From NCBI GenBank assembly GCA_945877525.1, contig CAMDVP010000034.1, forward strand, positions 1 to 16,780: a DNA stretch of 16,780 nucleotides. The letters are read 5' to 3'. Position 1 is the stretch's first letter. Each line of letters begins with the position of its first letter. The position numbers were made by a program, and so were the translations under genes. Shown here piece after piece: positions 1 through 7,542 of this stretch. The stretch comes from an uncultured Clostridia bacterium. Lineage in GTDB: Bacteria > Bacillota > Clostridia > Christensenellales > Aristaeellaceae. A model generated the notes under the pieces. It had not been told where the DNA came from, ran no database searches, and saw only the letters and a program-made list of their open reading frames with translations.

Positions 1-11
1 GGCAAGCCCTG

Positions 12-1127
12 TCAGCGGGCGCAGGCCATGGCTTCGGCCAAATCCGCGATGCGCCCGGCAGCGCCCCGGGGCAGACGCTCCCTCTGGCTGCGCGCCATGG
101 CCGCAGCCTCTCCACCCTCCGTCAGGCGAGACAGGATGGGGAGCAGCTCCTTTTCCGGATTGTTCAGGGCCAGGCTCATGCCGCGGGAGGTGAAATACCG
201 CCGGTTCAGCGTCTCGCACCCGGGAATGGGCGCCATGTGCACAAGCGGCACCCCGGCGCAGGCCGCCTCGGTGGAGGACAGCCCGCCGGGCTTGGTCAAA
301 TAGACATCGCAGGCCTGCATGTACAGCGCCATCTGATCCGTCTGCCCCAGGATGCGGAAGTCGTTTCCGTATCCGGCAGTCAGCTCGTCCCGCAAGCGCC
401 CGTTGCTGCCGCAAACGATGACAGCCCGCCATGTTCCGCCGCAGGCATGCAGCCTGCGCGCAATGGCGCCAATCTGGCTCGCGCCCATGCTGCCCCCGGA
501 GATGAGCGCCAGCCTGCCTGTCTCCTCCAGCCCCAGCAGGCGCCTGGCCTCGGCGCGGGACACGTCCGTCTCGAAGGCGGAGGATACCGGGATGCCCAGG
601 GGCTGCAGGCGGGCACGGGGCAGGCCCCGGCGAATGAAGTCCCCTGCCAGGTCCGCGGCGGGAATGACGTAGGCATCGCAGTCGGTTTCCTCGGTGAAGG
701 GGATGCATACATAGTCTGTGGCAATGAAGATGCAGGGCGGCACGGCCATGCCCCGCCGCTTCATCTGGGTGATGATTTCCGCGGGAAACAGATGGGTACA
801 GAGCATCACGTCGCAGGGATGCGCCTCCAGCTCCTGCCGGAGCAGGCGCGCCATGCCGCTGTTGACATGGTACACCGGCGAGCGGAAGGGCAGGCGGCGG
901 TAGGCGTTGCCCAGGGAATATGCCGCGCCGAACAGGTCGGGGGCGCGCTGGGCCATGGCCACATAGGTGATGTCGATGCGCCGGGCCAGGGCGTCGCTGT
1001 GCAGGGTATAGGGGTTCAGCACCCGGGCGCGGTGGCCCCGGCGCTCCAGCTCCTCCTGCAGGGCCCGGGCGGCGGCGTTATGCCCTCCGCCGGTGCCGCA
1101 GGTCATGATCAGAGCGTCCACAGCCAC
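12..1127 (-). CDS. MGDG-synthase/UgtP-type lipid glycosyltransferase
   Basis: A 371-residue GT-B glycosyltransferase related to MurG, plant MGDG synthase and Bacillus UgtP. It probably transfers a sugar from a nucleotide donor to diacylglycerol at the inner membrane face, giving a glycolipid. Visible motifs: the N-terminal glycine-rich acceptor loop GTGGGHNAAA (residues 11-20), a SGGSMGA loop (208-214) opening the C-terminal Rossmann half, and the donor-binding KPGGLSSTEA (277-286). There are no membrane helices. The chosen start is a GTG at 1127, preceded by GAGGG, because it gives the normal short lead into the GGGHN motif. An ATG at 1106 is possible but would remove the strand before the loop and has no ribosome binding site. 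The gene overlaps the plsY-like gene by 19 bases, which suggests translational coupling and a shared lipid pathway. The exact donor and acceptor cannot be read from sequence. Confidence 0.85.
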   Translation of the reverse strand: MAVDALIMTCGTGGGHNAAARALQEELERRGHRARVLNPYTLHSDALARRIDITYVAMAQRAPDLFGAAYSLGNAYRRLPFRSPVYHVNSGMARLLRQELEAHPCDVMLCTHLFPAEIITQMKRRGMAVPPCIFIATDYVCIPFTEETDCDAYVIPAADLAGDFIRRGLPRARLQPLGIPVSSAFETDVSRAEARRLLGLEETGRLALISGGSMGASQIGAIARRLHACGGTWRAVIVCGSNGRLRDELTAGYGNDFRILGQTDQMALYMQACDVYLTKPGGLSSTEAACAGVPLVHMAPIPGCETLNRRYFTSRGMSLALNNPEKELLPILSRLTEGGEAAAMARSQRERLPRGAAGRIADLAEAMACAR

Positions 1128-1714
1128 TTCACCCTCGCTTTCACCCGGGCCTCACGGCTGACATGCAGCCGCATGCAGATCACCGCCGCAATAATGGTAA
1201 AGCCCATCCGCATCCCGGGCAGCACGGGCAGCAGCCACATCACCGCCGTGGTGACCAGATAGGTCACAATGGTGCAGGCAAAATTCGGCGTCACCCGGAT
1301 GACCGCCGCAAAGAGGATGAACACCGCCGCCAGGGCCATCACCGGCCGGAGCTCGGGAAACAGACCCATCAGTACGCCAAAGCTGGTGGCAATGCCCTTG
1401 CCTCCGTGAAAATGAAAGAACACCGGCAGCACATGGCCCACCACCGGCGCGGCCAGCACCAGCGCCAGGGGCCACGCGGGGGGAAACGGCCGCCGGCAGT
1501 AGAAAAACACGGGAAGGAAGCCCTTGGCCAGGTCGCCCAGCAGGGTCATCACGCCGCACCAGAAGCCTCCCAGGGCGAAGGCGTTGAATGCGCCGGGATT
1601 CTGATCCTCCGCGCGGCTGAGCGCCTCCTCCCTGCGCAGCAGGCGGGCGGACACGCGGGCATAGAGCACGCTGCCGGACAGGTAGCCGAAAAGCACATAC
1701 AGCGCCGTGCGCAT
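1109..1714 (-). CDS. plsY: PlsY-family glycerol-3-phosphate acyltransferase (divergent)
   Basis: A 201-residue polytopic membrane protein of the PlsY family, which acylates glycerol-3-phosphate from acyl-phosphate to give lysophosphatidic acid. Seen: YLSGSVLYARV near the N-terminus (motif 1 region), GDLAKGFLPVF (60-70), and a well preserved motif 3, GHVLPVFFHFHGGKGIAT (93-110). Motif 2 is unusual: NPGAFNAF (39-46) stands where classical PlsY has GSGNxGATN. This is therefore either a divergent PlsY or a paralogue with a different acceptor. The ATG at 1714 is chosen because AGGAGG lies 7 bases upstream (1722-1727). An in-frame extension to 1804 would run into the end of pgsA and lacks family similarity. 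It sits 52 bases after pgsA and overlaps the glycosyltransferase, so the three lipid genes form one unit. Confidence 0.8.
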   Translation of the reverse strand: MRTALYVLFGYLSGSVLYARVSARLLRREEALSRAEDQNPGAFNAFALGGFWCGVMTLLGDLAKGFLPVFFYCRRPFPPAWPLALVLAAPVVGHVLPVFFHFHGGKGIATSFGVLMGLFPELRPVMALAAVFILFAAVIRVTPNFACTIVTYLVTTAVMWLLPVLPGMRMGFTIIAAVICMRLHVSREARVKARVKWLWTL

Positions 1715-1766
1715 GGACGGCCCTCCTTTCGTATGGGGGTAAAATGGGAGATTCGGGTCGGTCAAA

Positions 1767-2303
1767 TCACCTGACGTTCCGCAGACACGAGCCGTTTTTG
1801 ACAAAGTAGTCCACGCCGCTCCACAGGGTGATGACCAGCACCCACACCGTGAGGATAATGCTGACGGGATGGCGCAGCGCCGGCTGGTGGGAGAGCATCA
1901 TCCACAGAATCAGCACGATCTGGCTGACGGTTTTGATTTTCCCCAGCCTGCCCGCGGCAATCACCCTGCCCTGGCCCACGGCCACCATGCGCAGCCCGTC
2001 CACGCACAGTTCCCGCGCCAGGATCACCACCACCATCCATGCCGGCATCACGCCGTGCTGGATGAGCATGATCAGCGCGCTGAGCACCAGGAGCTTATCC
2101 GCCACCGGATCAACGAATTTGCCGAAATCGGTGACGATGTGATGCTTCCGGGCAATGTAGCCGTCCAGGAAGTCAGTAAAGGTCGCCGCGGCAAACACCA
2201 GCGCCGAAAGCACGTTGCATACCGGCGTGCCTGGATACATCAGCGCCACCACCACGGGGATGAGCGCCATACGGGCAACGGAGAGCTTGTTGGGCAGATT
2301 CAT
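1767..2303 (-). CDS. pgsA: CDP-diacylglycerol-glycerol-3-phosphate 3-phosphatidyltransferase
   Basis: Phosphatidylglycerophosphate synthase, the committed step from CDP-diacylglycerol to phosphatidylglycerol in the cytoplasmic membrane. At 178 residues it has normal length for the family. The CDP-alcohol phosphatidyltransferase signature D-x2-D-G-x2-A-R-x8-G-x3-D-x3-D is complete: D44, D47-G48, A51-R52, G61, D65 and D69. These bind the metal and the CDP moiety. Several hydrophobic membrane segments follow (for example around 71-95 and 142-165). The start MNLPNKLSVAR is the standard family N-terminus. Its ATG overlaps the rimO stop codon in an ATGA arrangement, with GGGAGA just upstream, so translation is probably coupled to rimO. 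The rimO-pgsA neighbourhood is common in Bacillota. Confidence 0.95.
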   Translation of the reverse strand: MNLPNKLSVARMALIPVVVALMYPGTPVCNVLSALVFAAATFTDFLDGYIARKHHIVTDFGKFVDPVADKLLVLSALIMLIQHGVMPAWMVVVILARELCVDGLRMVAVGQGRVIAAGRLGKIKTVSQIVLILWMMLSHQPALRHPVSIILTVWVLVITLWSGVDYFVKNGSCLRNVR

Positions 2304-3613
2304 AGCATTTCTCCCGTCAGGTCATAGGTCTTGGCGGAGGTGATCTTCACCTGCACAAAGCTGCCGATTTCCGGGCTTTCCTTGCCGGTAAAGACAATCT
2401 CGCCGTCGGTTTCCGGGGCCTCGAACTGGGAGCGCCCCAGCAGGAAGCCGTCGTCGCTGCGGTCGGTCACCAGCACCTTCTCCACCGTGCCCACCCGCAG
2501 GCGATTGCGCCTGAGGGAAATGCGGGCCTGCAGGGTCATCAGGCGGTCGAGGCGCTCCTGCTTGATTTCCTCGGGAATCTGGTCGGGCATGCGGGCAGCC
2601 GGCGTGTCCTCCTCCGCGGAATAGGCGAAGGCCCCCAGCCGGTCGAACTCAGCCTCCTCCACAAAGTCCAGCAGCTCCCGGAACTGCGCCTCCGTTTCCC
2701 CGGGGAAGCCCACGATGATGGAGGTGCGCAGGGCAAAGCCGCGCTCCCTTGCCAGGCGCAGGCAGCGGCGGATGTCGGAGGAATCCCCCCGGCGGTGCAT
2801 GCGGCGGAGAATGTCGTCGTTGATGTGCTGGATGGGCAGGTCAAGGTATTTGCAGATGTTGTCGTGGGCGGCCATCACGTCCAGCAGGCGCTGATCGGTT
2901 TCGTCCGGGTAGCAGTAGAGTACCCGCAGCCAGTCTACCCCGGGGATGGCTGCGGCCTTCTCCATCAATTCGGGCAGGGCGGAATGCTCCTGCCAGTCGG
3001 TGCCGTAGCGGGTGGTATCCTGGGCCACGAGGATGTGCTCCCGAACGCCCTGCCCCGCCAGACGGCGGACTTCCTCCAGAATTTCCTTTTCTCCCCGGGA
3101 GCGGTAGTGCCCGCGGATCAGGGGAATGGCGCAGAAGGTGCAGCGGTTGTTGCACCCGTCGCCAATGCGGGTGTAGGCTGTGTAGCCGGGGGTGGTCAGC
3201 ACCCGGTCCTGCTCAAAGAAATCGAATTTTTCCTGGCAGAGGGACTGCTTCTGCCCCTGCAGGGCGGTTTCAATGGCGTCGGCCAGACGCTCGTACTGGT
3301 TCACGCCCATGAGCAGGTCAATCTCGGGAATTTCCTCCAGCAGGCTCTTTTCGTAGCGCTGGGCCAGACAGCCCGTCACCACCAGCAGGCGGCAGCGTCC
3401 CGTCTTTTTGTATTCGGCCATCTCCAGAATCGCGTCGATGGATTCCTCCTTGGCGGACTCGATAAAGCCGCAGGTGTTCACCATCAGCACATCCGCCTCG
3501 GCAGGGTCGCCGGTAAATTCGTACCCCCTGTCCCGCAACAGGCCCAGCGCGGTTTCGGAGTCCACACGGTTCTTGTTGCAGCCAAGGGAAATCATGCCAA
3601 CCTTCAAGCTCAT
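2300..3613 (-). CDS. rimO: Ribosomal protein S12 methylthiotransferase RimO
   Basis: A radical-SAM methylthiotransferase that adds a methylthio group to the conserved aspartate of ribosomal protein S12, using two [4Fe-4S] clusters. At 437 residues it has normal length. The N-terminal UPF0004 domain has the three cluster cysteines C12 (SLGCNKNRVDSE), C48 (NTCGF) and C82 (TGCLAQRY). The radical-SAM triad is CNNRCTFC (C154, C158, C161). VAQDTTRYG identifies RimO rather than the tRNA enzyme MiaB. A TRAM domain occupies the last ~65 residues. The ATG at 3613 gives the canonical start and has AGGAAGGAA 6 bases upstream; the reading frame stays open further upstream to 3814 but that part overlaps the promoter. 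It is the first gene of the leftward operon and overlaps pgsA by 4 bases. Confidence 0.96.
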   Translation of the reverse strand: MSLKVGMISLGCNKNRVDSETALGLLRDRGYEFTGDPAEADVLMVNTCGFIESAKEESIDAILEMAEYKKTGRCRLLVVTGCLAQRYEKSLLEEIPEIDLLMGVNQYERLADAIETALQGQKQSLCQEKFDFFEQDRVLTTPGYTAYTRIGDGCNNRCTFCAIPLIRGHYRSRGEKEILEEVRRLAGQGVREHILVAQDTTRYGTDWQEHSALPELMEKAAAIPGVDWLRVLYCYPDETDQRLLDVMAAHDNICKYLDLPIQHINDDILRRMHRRGDSSDIRRCLRLARERGFALRTSIIVGFPGETEAQFRELLDFVEEAEFDRLGAFAYSAEEDTPAARMPDQIPEEIKQERLDRLMTLQARISLRRNRLRVGTVEKVLVTDRSDDGFLLGRSQFEAPETDGEIVFTGKESPEIGSFVQVKITSAKTYDLTGEML

Positions 3614-3628
3614 GCGTTGTTCCTTCCT

Positions 3629-3650
3629 GCCGGGCCAGCAGGGCCCCGGC
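3629..3650 (-). promoter_or_regulatory. GC-rich hairpin in the rimO leader
   Basis: GCCGGGCC (3629-3636) and GGCCCCGGC (3642-3650) can pair around a short loop with one bulged C. The hairpin would occupy the very 5' end of the rimO transcript predicted from the promoter at 3657-3685, and it ends just before the ribosome binding site. Such 5'-terminal stem-loops often stabilise mRNA in Gram-positives; that role here is inference. Confidence 0.4.
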
Positions 3651-3656
3651 ACGCTC

Positions 3657-3685
3657 ATTGTAGCACGTTTTCCACCGTTTGAAAA
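3657..3685 (-). promoter_or_regulatory. Predicted sigma-A promoter of the rimO-pgsA-plsY-glycosyltransferase operon
   Basis: On the minus strand the -10 box is TACAAT (3662-3657). A weaker -35 box, TTTTCA (3685-3680), lies 17 bases upstream. The predicted start is near 3650, about 37 bases before the rimO ATG. The -35 boxes of this promoter and the rightward one at 3689 are only 3 bases apart, so the two polymerases would share and possibly compete for the region. Confidence 0.55.
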
Positions 3686-3688
3686 GCA

Positions 3689-3718
3689 TTGACAGCCCCT
3701 TTGTCCGGCGGATATACT
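3689..3718 (+). promoter_or_regulatory. Predicted sigma-A promoter for the transglutaminase-like gene
   Basis: Perfect -35 TTGACA (3689-3694) and -10 TATACT (3713-3718), separated by 18 bases. Predicted start near 3725 leaves a leader of about 19 bases, which is just enough for the AAAGGGGG ribosome binding site (3729-3736) before the ATG at 3744. Confidence 0.65.
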
Positions 3719-3743
3719 GGAGGACGGGAAAGGGGGCGGTTTC

Positions 3744-4823
3744 ATGGGGCGGACGGCGGCGCTGATCCTTGTGGCGCTGTGCCTCGCCATGCCCTGCCTG
3801 GCGGAGCCTGCCACGCCCTATCCTGCGGATACCATGCTGTATTATCCCCAGCTGACCGCGCCCCAGCAGCAGCTGTTCGACCTGATCTACCATGTGGTGC
3901 TTCGGGGCATGGAGCGCATCGAGCTGCCCGAGGGCACAAGCTATGACGACGCCCGGGCCGCCATGGAGGCGGTGCGGCTGGACTGCCCGGAACTGTGCGC
4001 CCTGAGCGTTGGAGCGTACAGCATCGGCTATACGGCGGATCAGCCGGAGCAGGCCGTGGCCATTGTGCCCCAGTACTGCATGGACGCATCCTGCCAGAGC
4101 GAGCTGGTTCATCTGGCGCGCTGCCTGGCTGCCGGGGCGCAGGGGGACGACTTCACCCGGGAATGGTATTTCCACGACCTGCTGTGCCGCACCGCCACCT
4201 ATGACCTTGAGGCTTCTGCGCCGCACTCTGCCTGGGGTGCGCTGGTGGAGGGCAGGGCGGTTTGCGACGGCTATGCCCGGGCCATGACGCTTCTGTGCCG
4301 CCTGGCGGGCATCCGCTGCGGCATGGTATCGGGCATATCGGTCACCGCAAAGGGGACAAACGCGCACGCGTGGAACATCCTGTGCATCGACGGCGTGTGG
4401 ACGCAGCTGGACGCCACCTTCGACGACCTGGACAGCGGAAATTTCAATTCATATTTTTATTTTAACCTGACTGACGAAATGATAAGTATCAACCACACGC
4501 CGAGAAACGGCTGGGCGCTGCCTGCCTGCACCGACATGGTGGCAAACTGGCACCTCCGCCGCCGCGCCCTGGCGCAAAGCCTGGAGGAGGCGGAAGCGCA
4601 GATGATGAACGGCCTGCGCAGCCTTGCCCTGGGAGCGGCCAGCTTCAGCCTGCGCCTGGCACGGGAGGAGGACTACCTGGCCTTGTGGGAGGATCTGACC
4701 CTGTGGGGCGAGCGCTACAACGGCGCCTGCCTGCCCGGCGAGGAGCTGCCGGGGGAATTGCAGATCTATTACTGCGACGAGCAGCAAAGCATGGTCATAG
4801 GGCTTGAAGAACCAAGCCCGTAG
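3744..4823 (+). CDS. Secreted transglutaminase-like (cysteine-protease-fold) protein
   Basis: A 359-residue exported protein. Residues 1-20 form a signal peptide (MGRT, a hydrophobic stretch, then CLA before E21); there is no good lipobox. The transglutaminase-like core has the expected Cys-His-Asp order: C174 in GRAVCDGYARAM, H208 in NAHAWN and D223 in LDATFDD. The spacing and the G-x-x-V-C-x-G-Y-A motif match bacterial transglutaminase-like (CYK3/YebA-like) domains, many of which act as proteases or wall-linked enzymes. No membrane anchor or sortase signal is present. About 130 residues follow the core and show no motif I recognise. It carries its own promoter and ribosome binding site and is divergent from rimO. 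The fold assignment is firm; substrate and true activity are unknown. Confidence 0.8.
   Translation: MGRTAALILVALCLAMPCLAEPATPYPADTMLYYPQLTAPQQQLFDLIYHVVLRGMERIELPEGTSYDDARAAMEAVRLDCPELCALSVGAYSIGYTADQPEQAVAIVPQYCMDASCQSELVHLARCLAAGAQGDDFTREWYFHDLLCRTATYDLEASAPHSAWGALVEGRAVCDGYARAMTLLCRLAGIRCGMVSGISVTAKGTNAHAWNILCIDGVWTQLDATFDDLDSGNFNSYFYFNLTDEMISINHTPRNGWALPACTDMVANWHLRRRALAQSLEEAEAQMMNGLRSLALGAASFSLRLAREEDYLALWEDLTLWGERYNGACLPGEELPGELQIYYCDEQQSMVIGLEEPSP
4800..4819 (+). other. Small hairpin at the 3' end of the transglutaminase-like gene
   Basis: GGGCTTG (4800-4806) and CAAGCCC (4813-4819) pair perfectly around a 6-base loop, just before the TAG stop at 4821. No T-run follows, so it is not a canonical intrinsic terminator. 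It may weaken read-through or slow decay from the 3' end, or be coincidental. Confidence 0.25.
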
Positions 4824-4869
4824 GGGAAATCCTGCCTAAAAAACCAGACGGAATGCCAGGGCGTTTACA

Positions 4870-4898
4870 TTGACTTTATTGTTTTTCTTGTGTATAAT
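4870..4898 (+). promoter_or_regulatory. Strong predicted sigma-A promoter of the opp-type operon
   Basis: TTGACT (4870-4875), a 17-base spacer rich in T, and a perfect TATAAT (4893-4898). The promoter lies in an AT-rich island (about 4855-4953) that stands out from the GC-rich surroundings. Predicted transcription start is near 4905, giving a leader of about 50 bases with an optimal AGGAGG (4940-4945) eight bases before the ATG. Confidence 0.8.
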
Positions 4899-4905
4899 AG
4901 ATGAA

Positions 4906-4930
4906 CCTATTGTGAAAAAACCATAATAGG
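4906..4930 (+). promoter_or_regulatory. Inverted repeat at the transcript 5' end of the opp-type operon
   Basis: CCTATTGTG (4906-4914) pairs with CATAATAGG (4922-4930) around an A-rich 7-base loop. This gives nine base pairs, one of them a G-T wobble. It begins at or next to the predicted transcription start. It could be an operator for a repressor binding just downstream of the -10 box, or a 5' stem-loop protecting the mRNA. The sequence does not decide between these. Confidence 0.5.
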
Positions 4931-4953
4931 ATAAAAAATAGGAGGGAACAAAG

Positions 4954-7452
4954 ATGAGGAAGGTCGTTTCCATCATCCTGGCGCTGACCATGGCTCTGTC
5001 CTGCGTGTCTGCGCTGGCTGAAACTGCTGCCTTCACGCCCGCTGACAGCTACGACGTGGGCGAGCGCGCGTTCAACGCGGGCGAGGTCGTGCTGACCCCC
5101 GCCGGCGAGGGCGGCGGCACCATCAACACCGTGCGTTACGCAGGTGAAGAGGGCAAGGACTATACCGACGAGAAGGTGTACACCCTGGTGGATACCCTGG
5201 GCGGCACCAACGGCATGGACTGGAACCCCCACACCTGGGAAACCAATGACGACAACACCGTGCTGAGCATGATGACCATTGGCTTCTACGGCTTCTACCT
5301 GAACGAGAACAAGGACGGCTATGCCATCCTGCCTGAAATGGCCGCGGATTATCCCGTGGACGTGACGAGCGAGTATGTGGGCCAGTTCGGCGTGGCTGAA
5401 GGCGAAACCGCCAAGGCATGGCGTATCGCCCTGAACCCCGACGCCTGCTGGGAGAACGGCGAGAAGATCACCGCCGACGACTACATCTACTCCATGCAGC
5501 AGCAGCTGAACCCCAAGATGCTCAACCGCCGCGCCGACAGCTACTATGCCGGCGACATGGTGCTTGTCAATGCGAAGAACTACCTCTACGCCGGCAAGAC
5601 CACCTATGACCTGATCACCGAGGCTCCCGCCGACCTGCTGGCCGCCGGCGAGAAAGTGTATCTGGACATGGACTTCTGGGGCTGCGTGGGCGCTCTGGAC
5701 GCTGAGGGCAACGCCGCTGAGAAGTACATCTCCATCAATGACGACACCATGTACCGCGACACGTCCGTCAAAGACGAGACTGCCGACGAAGCCTGGGTGT
5801 CCGCCAAGTATCTGTATGACAACTATCTGGCTGCCGGCGCTCCCTACGAGGCCTATGCCAGCCAGTACCTGTACACCGCCTCCATCGCCGAGGGCGCGAC
5901 CTGGGACGAGGTTGGCCTGAAGAAGATCGATGACTACACCATCGACCTGATCCTGGAGCGCCCCGTGCAGGAAGCCACCTTCTATATGCCCTACAACCTG
6001 TCCGGCACCTGGCTGGTCTACAAGCCCCTGTACGAGGCCTGCAAGACCTTCTATGATGCCGACGGCAAGGCTGTGGACAACGAGGAAGCCGCTGCCACCG
6101 TGTCCACCGACTACTGCACCACCGTGGAGAAGTCCGTCAGCTACGGCCCCTACAAGATCTCTTACTTCGAGATGGACAAGCAGATCAAGTTCGACCGCAA
6201 CGAGAACTGGTACGGCTACCACGACGGCAAGCATCTGGGCATGTACCAGACCGACATCTATCAGATCAACATCATCAAGGAACAGGCGACCGAGCTGATG
6301 GCCTTCCTGGCCGGCGAGATTGACTCCGTGGGTCTGACCGCCGCCGACATGGCCACCTATGCCTCCAGCCAGTACATCAAGTACACTCCCCAGTCCTACA
6401 CCACCAAGGTGTCCTTCAACACCGACTATGAGAAGCTGCTGTCCCGCGGCACGGGCAGCCAGATTCTGGTGGTGGACGAATTCCGCAAGGCCTTCGCCCT
6501 GGCCCTGGACCGCGCTGAGTTTGCCGCTTCCTACACCGCCGCTGGCGCTGCCGGCCTCGGCCTGCTGAACTACATGTACGTCTACAACCCCTTCACCGGC
6601 GAGACTTATCGCGACAGCGACTATGCCAAGGCCGGCCTGGTCGAGCTGTACGGCCTGACCTGGGGCGAGGGCGGCGACTACGCCACCCTGGACGAGGCCT
6701 ATGACGCCATGACCGGTTACGACATGGACGCCGCCAAGGAACTGATGAAGGTTGCCTACGACAAGGCCGTGGCTGCCCAGATCTACGACGGCACCTCCCC
6801 CATCGAAATCGAGTTCCGCGTCTATTCCAACGACACCACCTATGTGCAGATGTTCACCTACTTCGACACCCAGCTGCAGAAGGCCTGCGAGGGCTCCGGC
6901 TTCGAGGGCAAGGTGTCCCTGAAGATGACCGTCGACCCCGACTACTATGAGACCAACTACTCCGGCGGTGCGGACGTGATCTTCACCACCTGGGGCGGCT
7001 CTGCCATGGCTCCCTTCGGCGTGATGAACCAGTGCTACACCGACGCCTACGACGGCTCCGGCAACCAGATGGAGTATGGCTTCAACACCGAGGAGATCGC
7101 CCTGACCATCGTGGTCAACGGCGAGGAAATCACCGCTTCCCTGCACGACTGGTCCGACTGGGTTGGCTCCACTGACGTGCCTGCCCTGGACGAGAAGCTC
7201 GGCGTCATGGGCGATTACAGCTATGAGACCCGCTGCGGCTTCCTGGCTGCCATCGAGAAGTGCTTCCTGAGCTACTACACCACCACCCCCATGTACTATC
7301 GTCAGAGCGCGTCCCTGATCTCCCAGAAGATCAACTACGCCACCGACCGGTATGACAACATCGTGGGCTTCGGCGGTATGGAATTCACCACCTACAACTA
7401 CGACGACGCCGCCTGGGCGGAGTACGTGGCTTCCGGTGAGCTGAAGTACTAA
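4954..7452 (+). CDS. Large peptide-type ABC transporter solute-binding protein (family 5)
   Basis: The extracytoplasmic substrate-binding component of the importer encoded downstream. It has 832 residues; family-5 proteins such as OppA/DppA are usually about 520-600. A signal peptide covers residues 1-22, with a probable cut after SALA. C17 is preceded by ALS, which is a poor lipobox, so lipid anchoring is doubtful. The family-5 signature region is clear: AWRIALNPDACWENGEKI followed by TADDYIYS (155-180). Later landmarks are SYGPYKI, FRKAFALALDR and a C-terminal segment typical of the fold. The mature chain is acidic and rich in aromatic residues. Codon choice is strongly biased to C or G endings, which together with the strong promoter and AGGAGG suggests very high expression. 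A 258-base gap with a strong hairpin separates it from the permease genes. Ligand is probably a peptide, but other family-5 ligands cannot be excluded. Confidence 0.9.
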   Translation: MRKVVSIILALTMALSCVSALAETAAFTPADSYDVGERAFNAGEVVLTPAGEGGGTINTVRYAGEEGKDYTDEKVYTLVDTLGGTNGMDWNPHTWETNDDNTVLSMMTIGFYGFYLNENKDGYAILPEMAADYPVDVTSEYVGQFGVAEGETAKAWRIALNPDACWENGEKITADDYIYSMQQQLNPKMLNRRADSYYAGDMVLVNAKNYLYAGKTTYDLITEAPADLLAAGEKVYLDMDFWGCVGALDAEGNAAEKYISINDDTMYRDTSVKDETADEAWVSAKYLYDNYLAAGAPYEAYASQYLYTASIAEGATWDEVGLKKIDDYTIDLILERPVQEATFYMPYNLSGTWLVYKPLYEACKTFYDADGKAVDNEEAAATVSTDYCTTVEKSVSYGPYKISYFEMDKQIKFDRNENWYGYHDGKHLGMYQTDIYQINIIKEQATELMAFLAGEIDSVGLTAADMATYASSQYIKYTPQSYTTKVSFNTDYEKLLSRGTGSQILVVDEFRKAFALALDRAEFAASYTAAGAAGLGLLNYMYVYNPFTGETYRDSDYAKAGLVELYGLTWGEGGDYATLDEAYDAMTGYDMDAAKELMKVAYDKAVAAQIYDGTSPIEIEFRVYSNDTTYVQMFTYFDTQLQKACEGSGFEGKVSLKMTVDPDYYETNYSGGADVIFTTWGGSAMAPFGVMNQCYTDAYDGSGNQMEYGFNTEEIALTIVVNGEEITASLHDWSDWVGSTDVPALDEKLGVMGDYSYETRCGFLAAIEKCFLSYYTTTPMYYRQSASLISQKINYATDRYDNIVGFGGMEFTTYNYDDAAWAEYVASGELKY

Positions 7453-7497
7453 TTGAATCCAGGCACGACCAACGCCGCTTATCCTCTCCGGAGGGCG

Positions 7498-7542
7498 GCA
7501 CGGGCACGGGGCTTTTGGCCCCGTGCCCGTCGTGCGGTTTTT
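7498..7542 (+). terminator. Strong hairpin with short T-run between binding-protein and permease genes (attenuator)
   Basis: GCACGGGCACGGGGC (7498-7512) faces GCCCCGTGCCCG (7518-7529) and GTGC (7532-7535). This makes a very GC-rich stem of about 15 base pairs with a two-base bulge and a TTTTG loop, followed by GG and five T. An alternative partner for the right arm, GCACGAC (7463-7469), lies upstream. It probably acts as a partial terminator and 3' stabiliser that makes binding protein in excess over the membrane subunits. I see no promoter between it and the permease start at 7711; the remaining 168 bases hold only weak hairpins and the GGGAG ribosome binding site. Confidence 0.7.

Noticed and set aside
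3614..3814. N-terminal extension of rimO up to 3814.
   Set aside because: It would run through the promoter region and into the opposite gene. The ATG at 3613 has a good ribosome binding site and gives the canonical RimO start.
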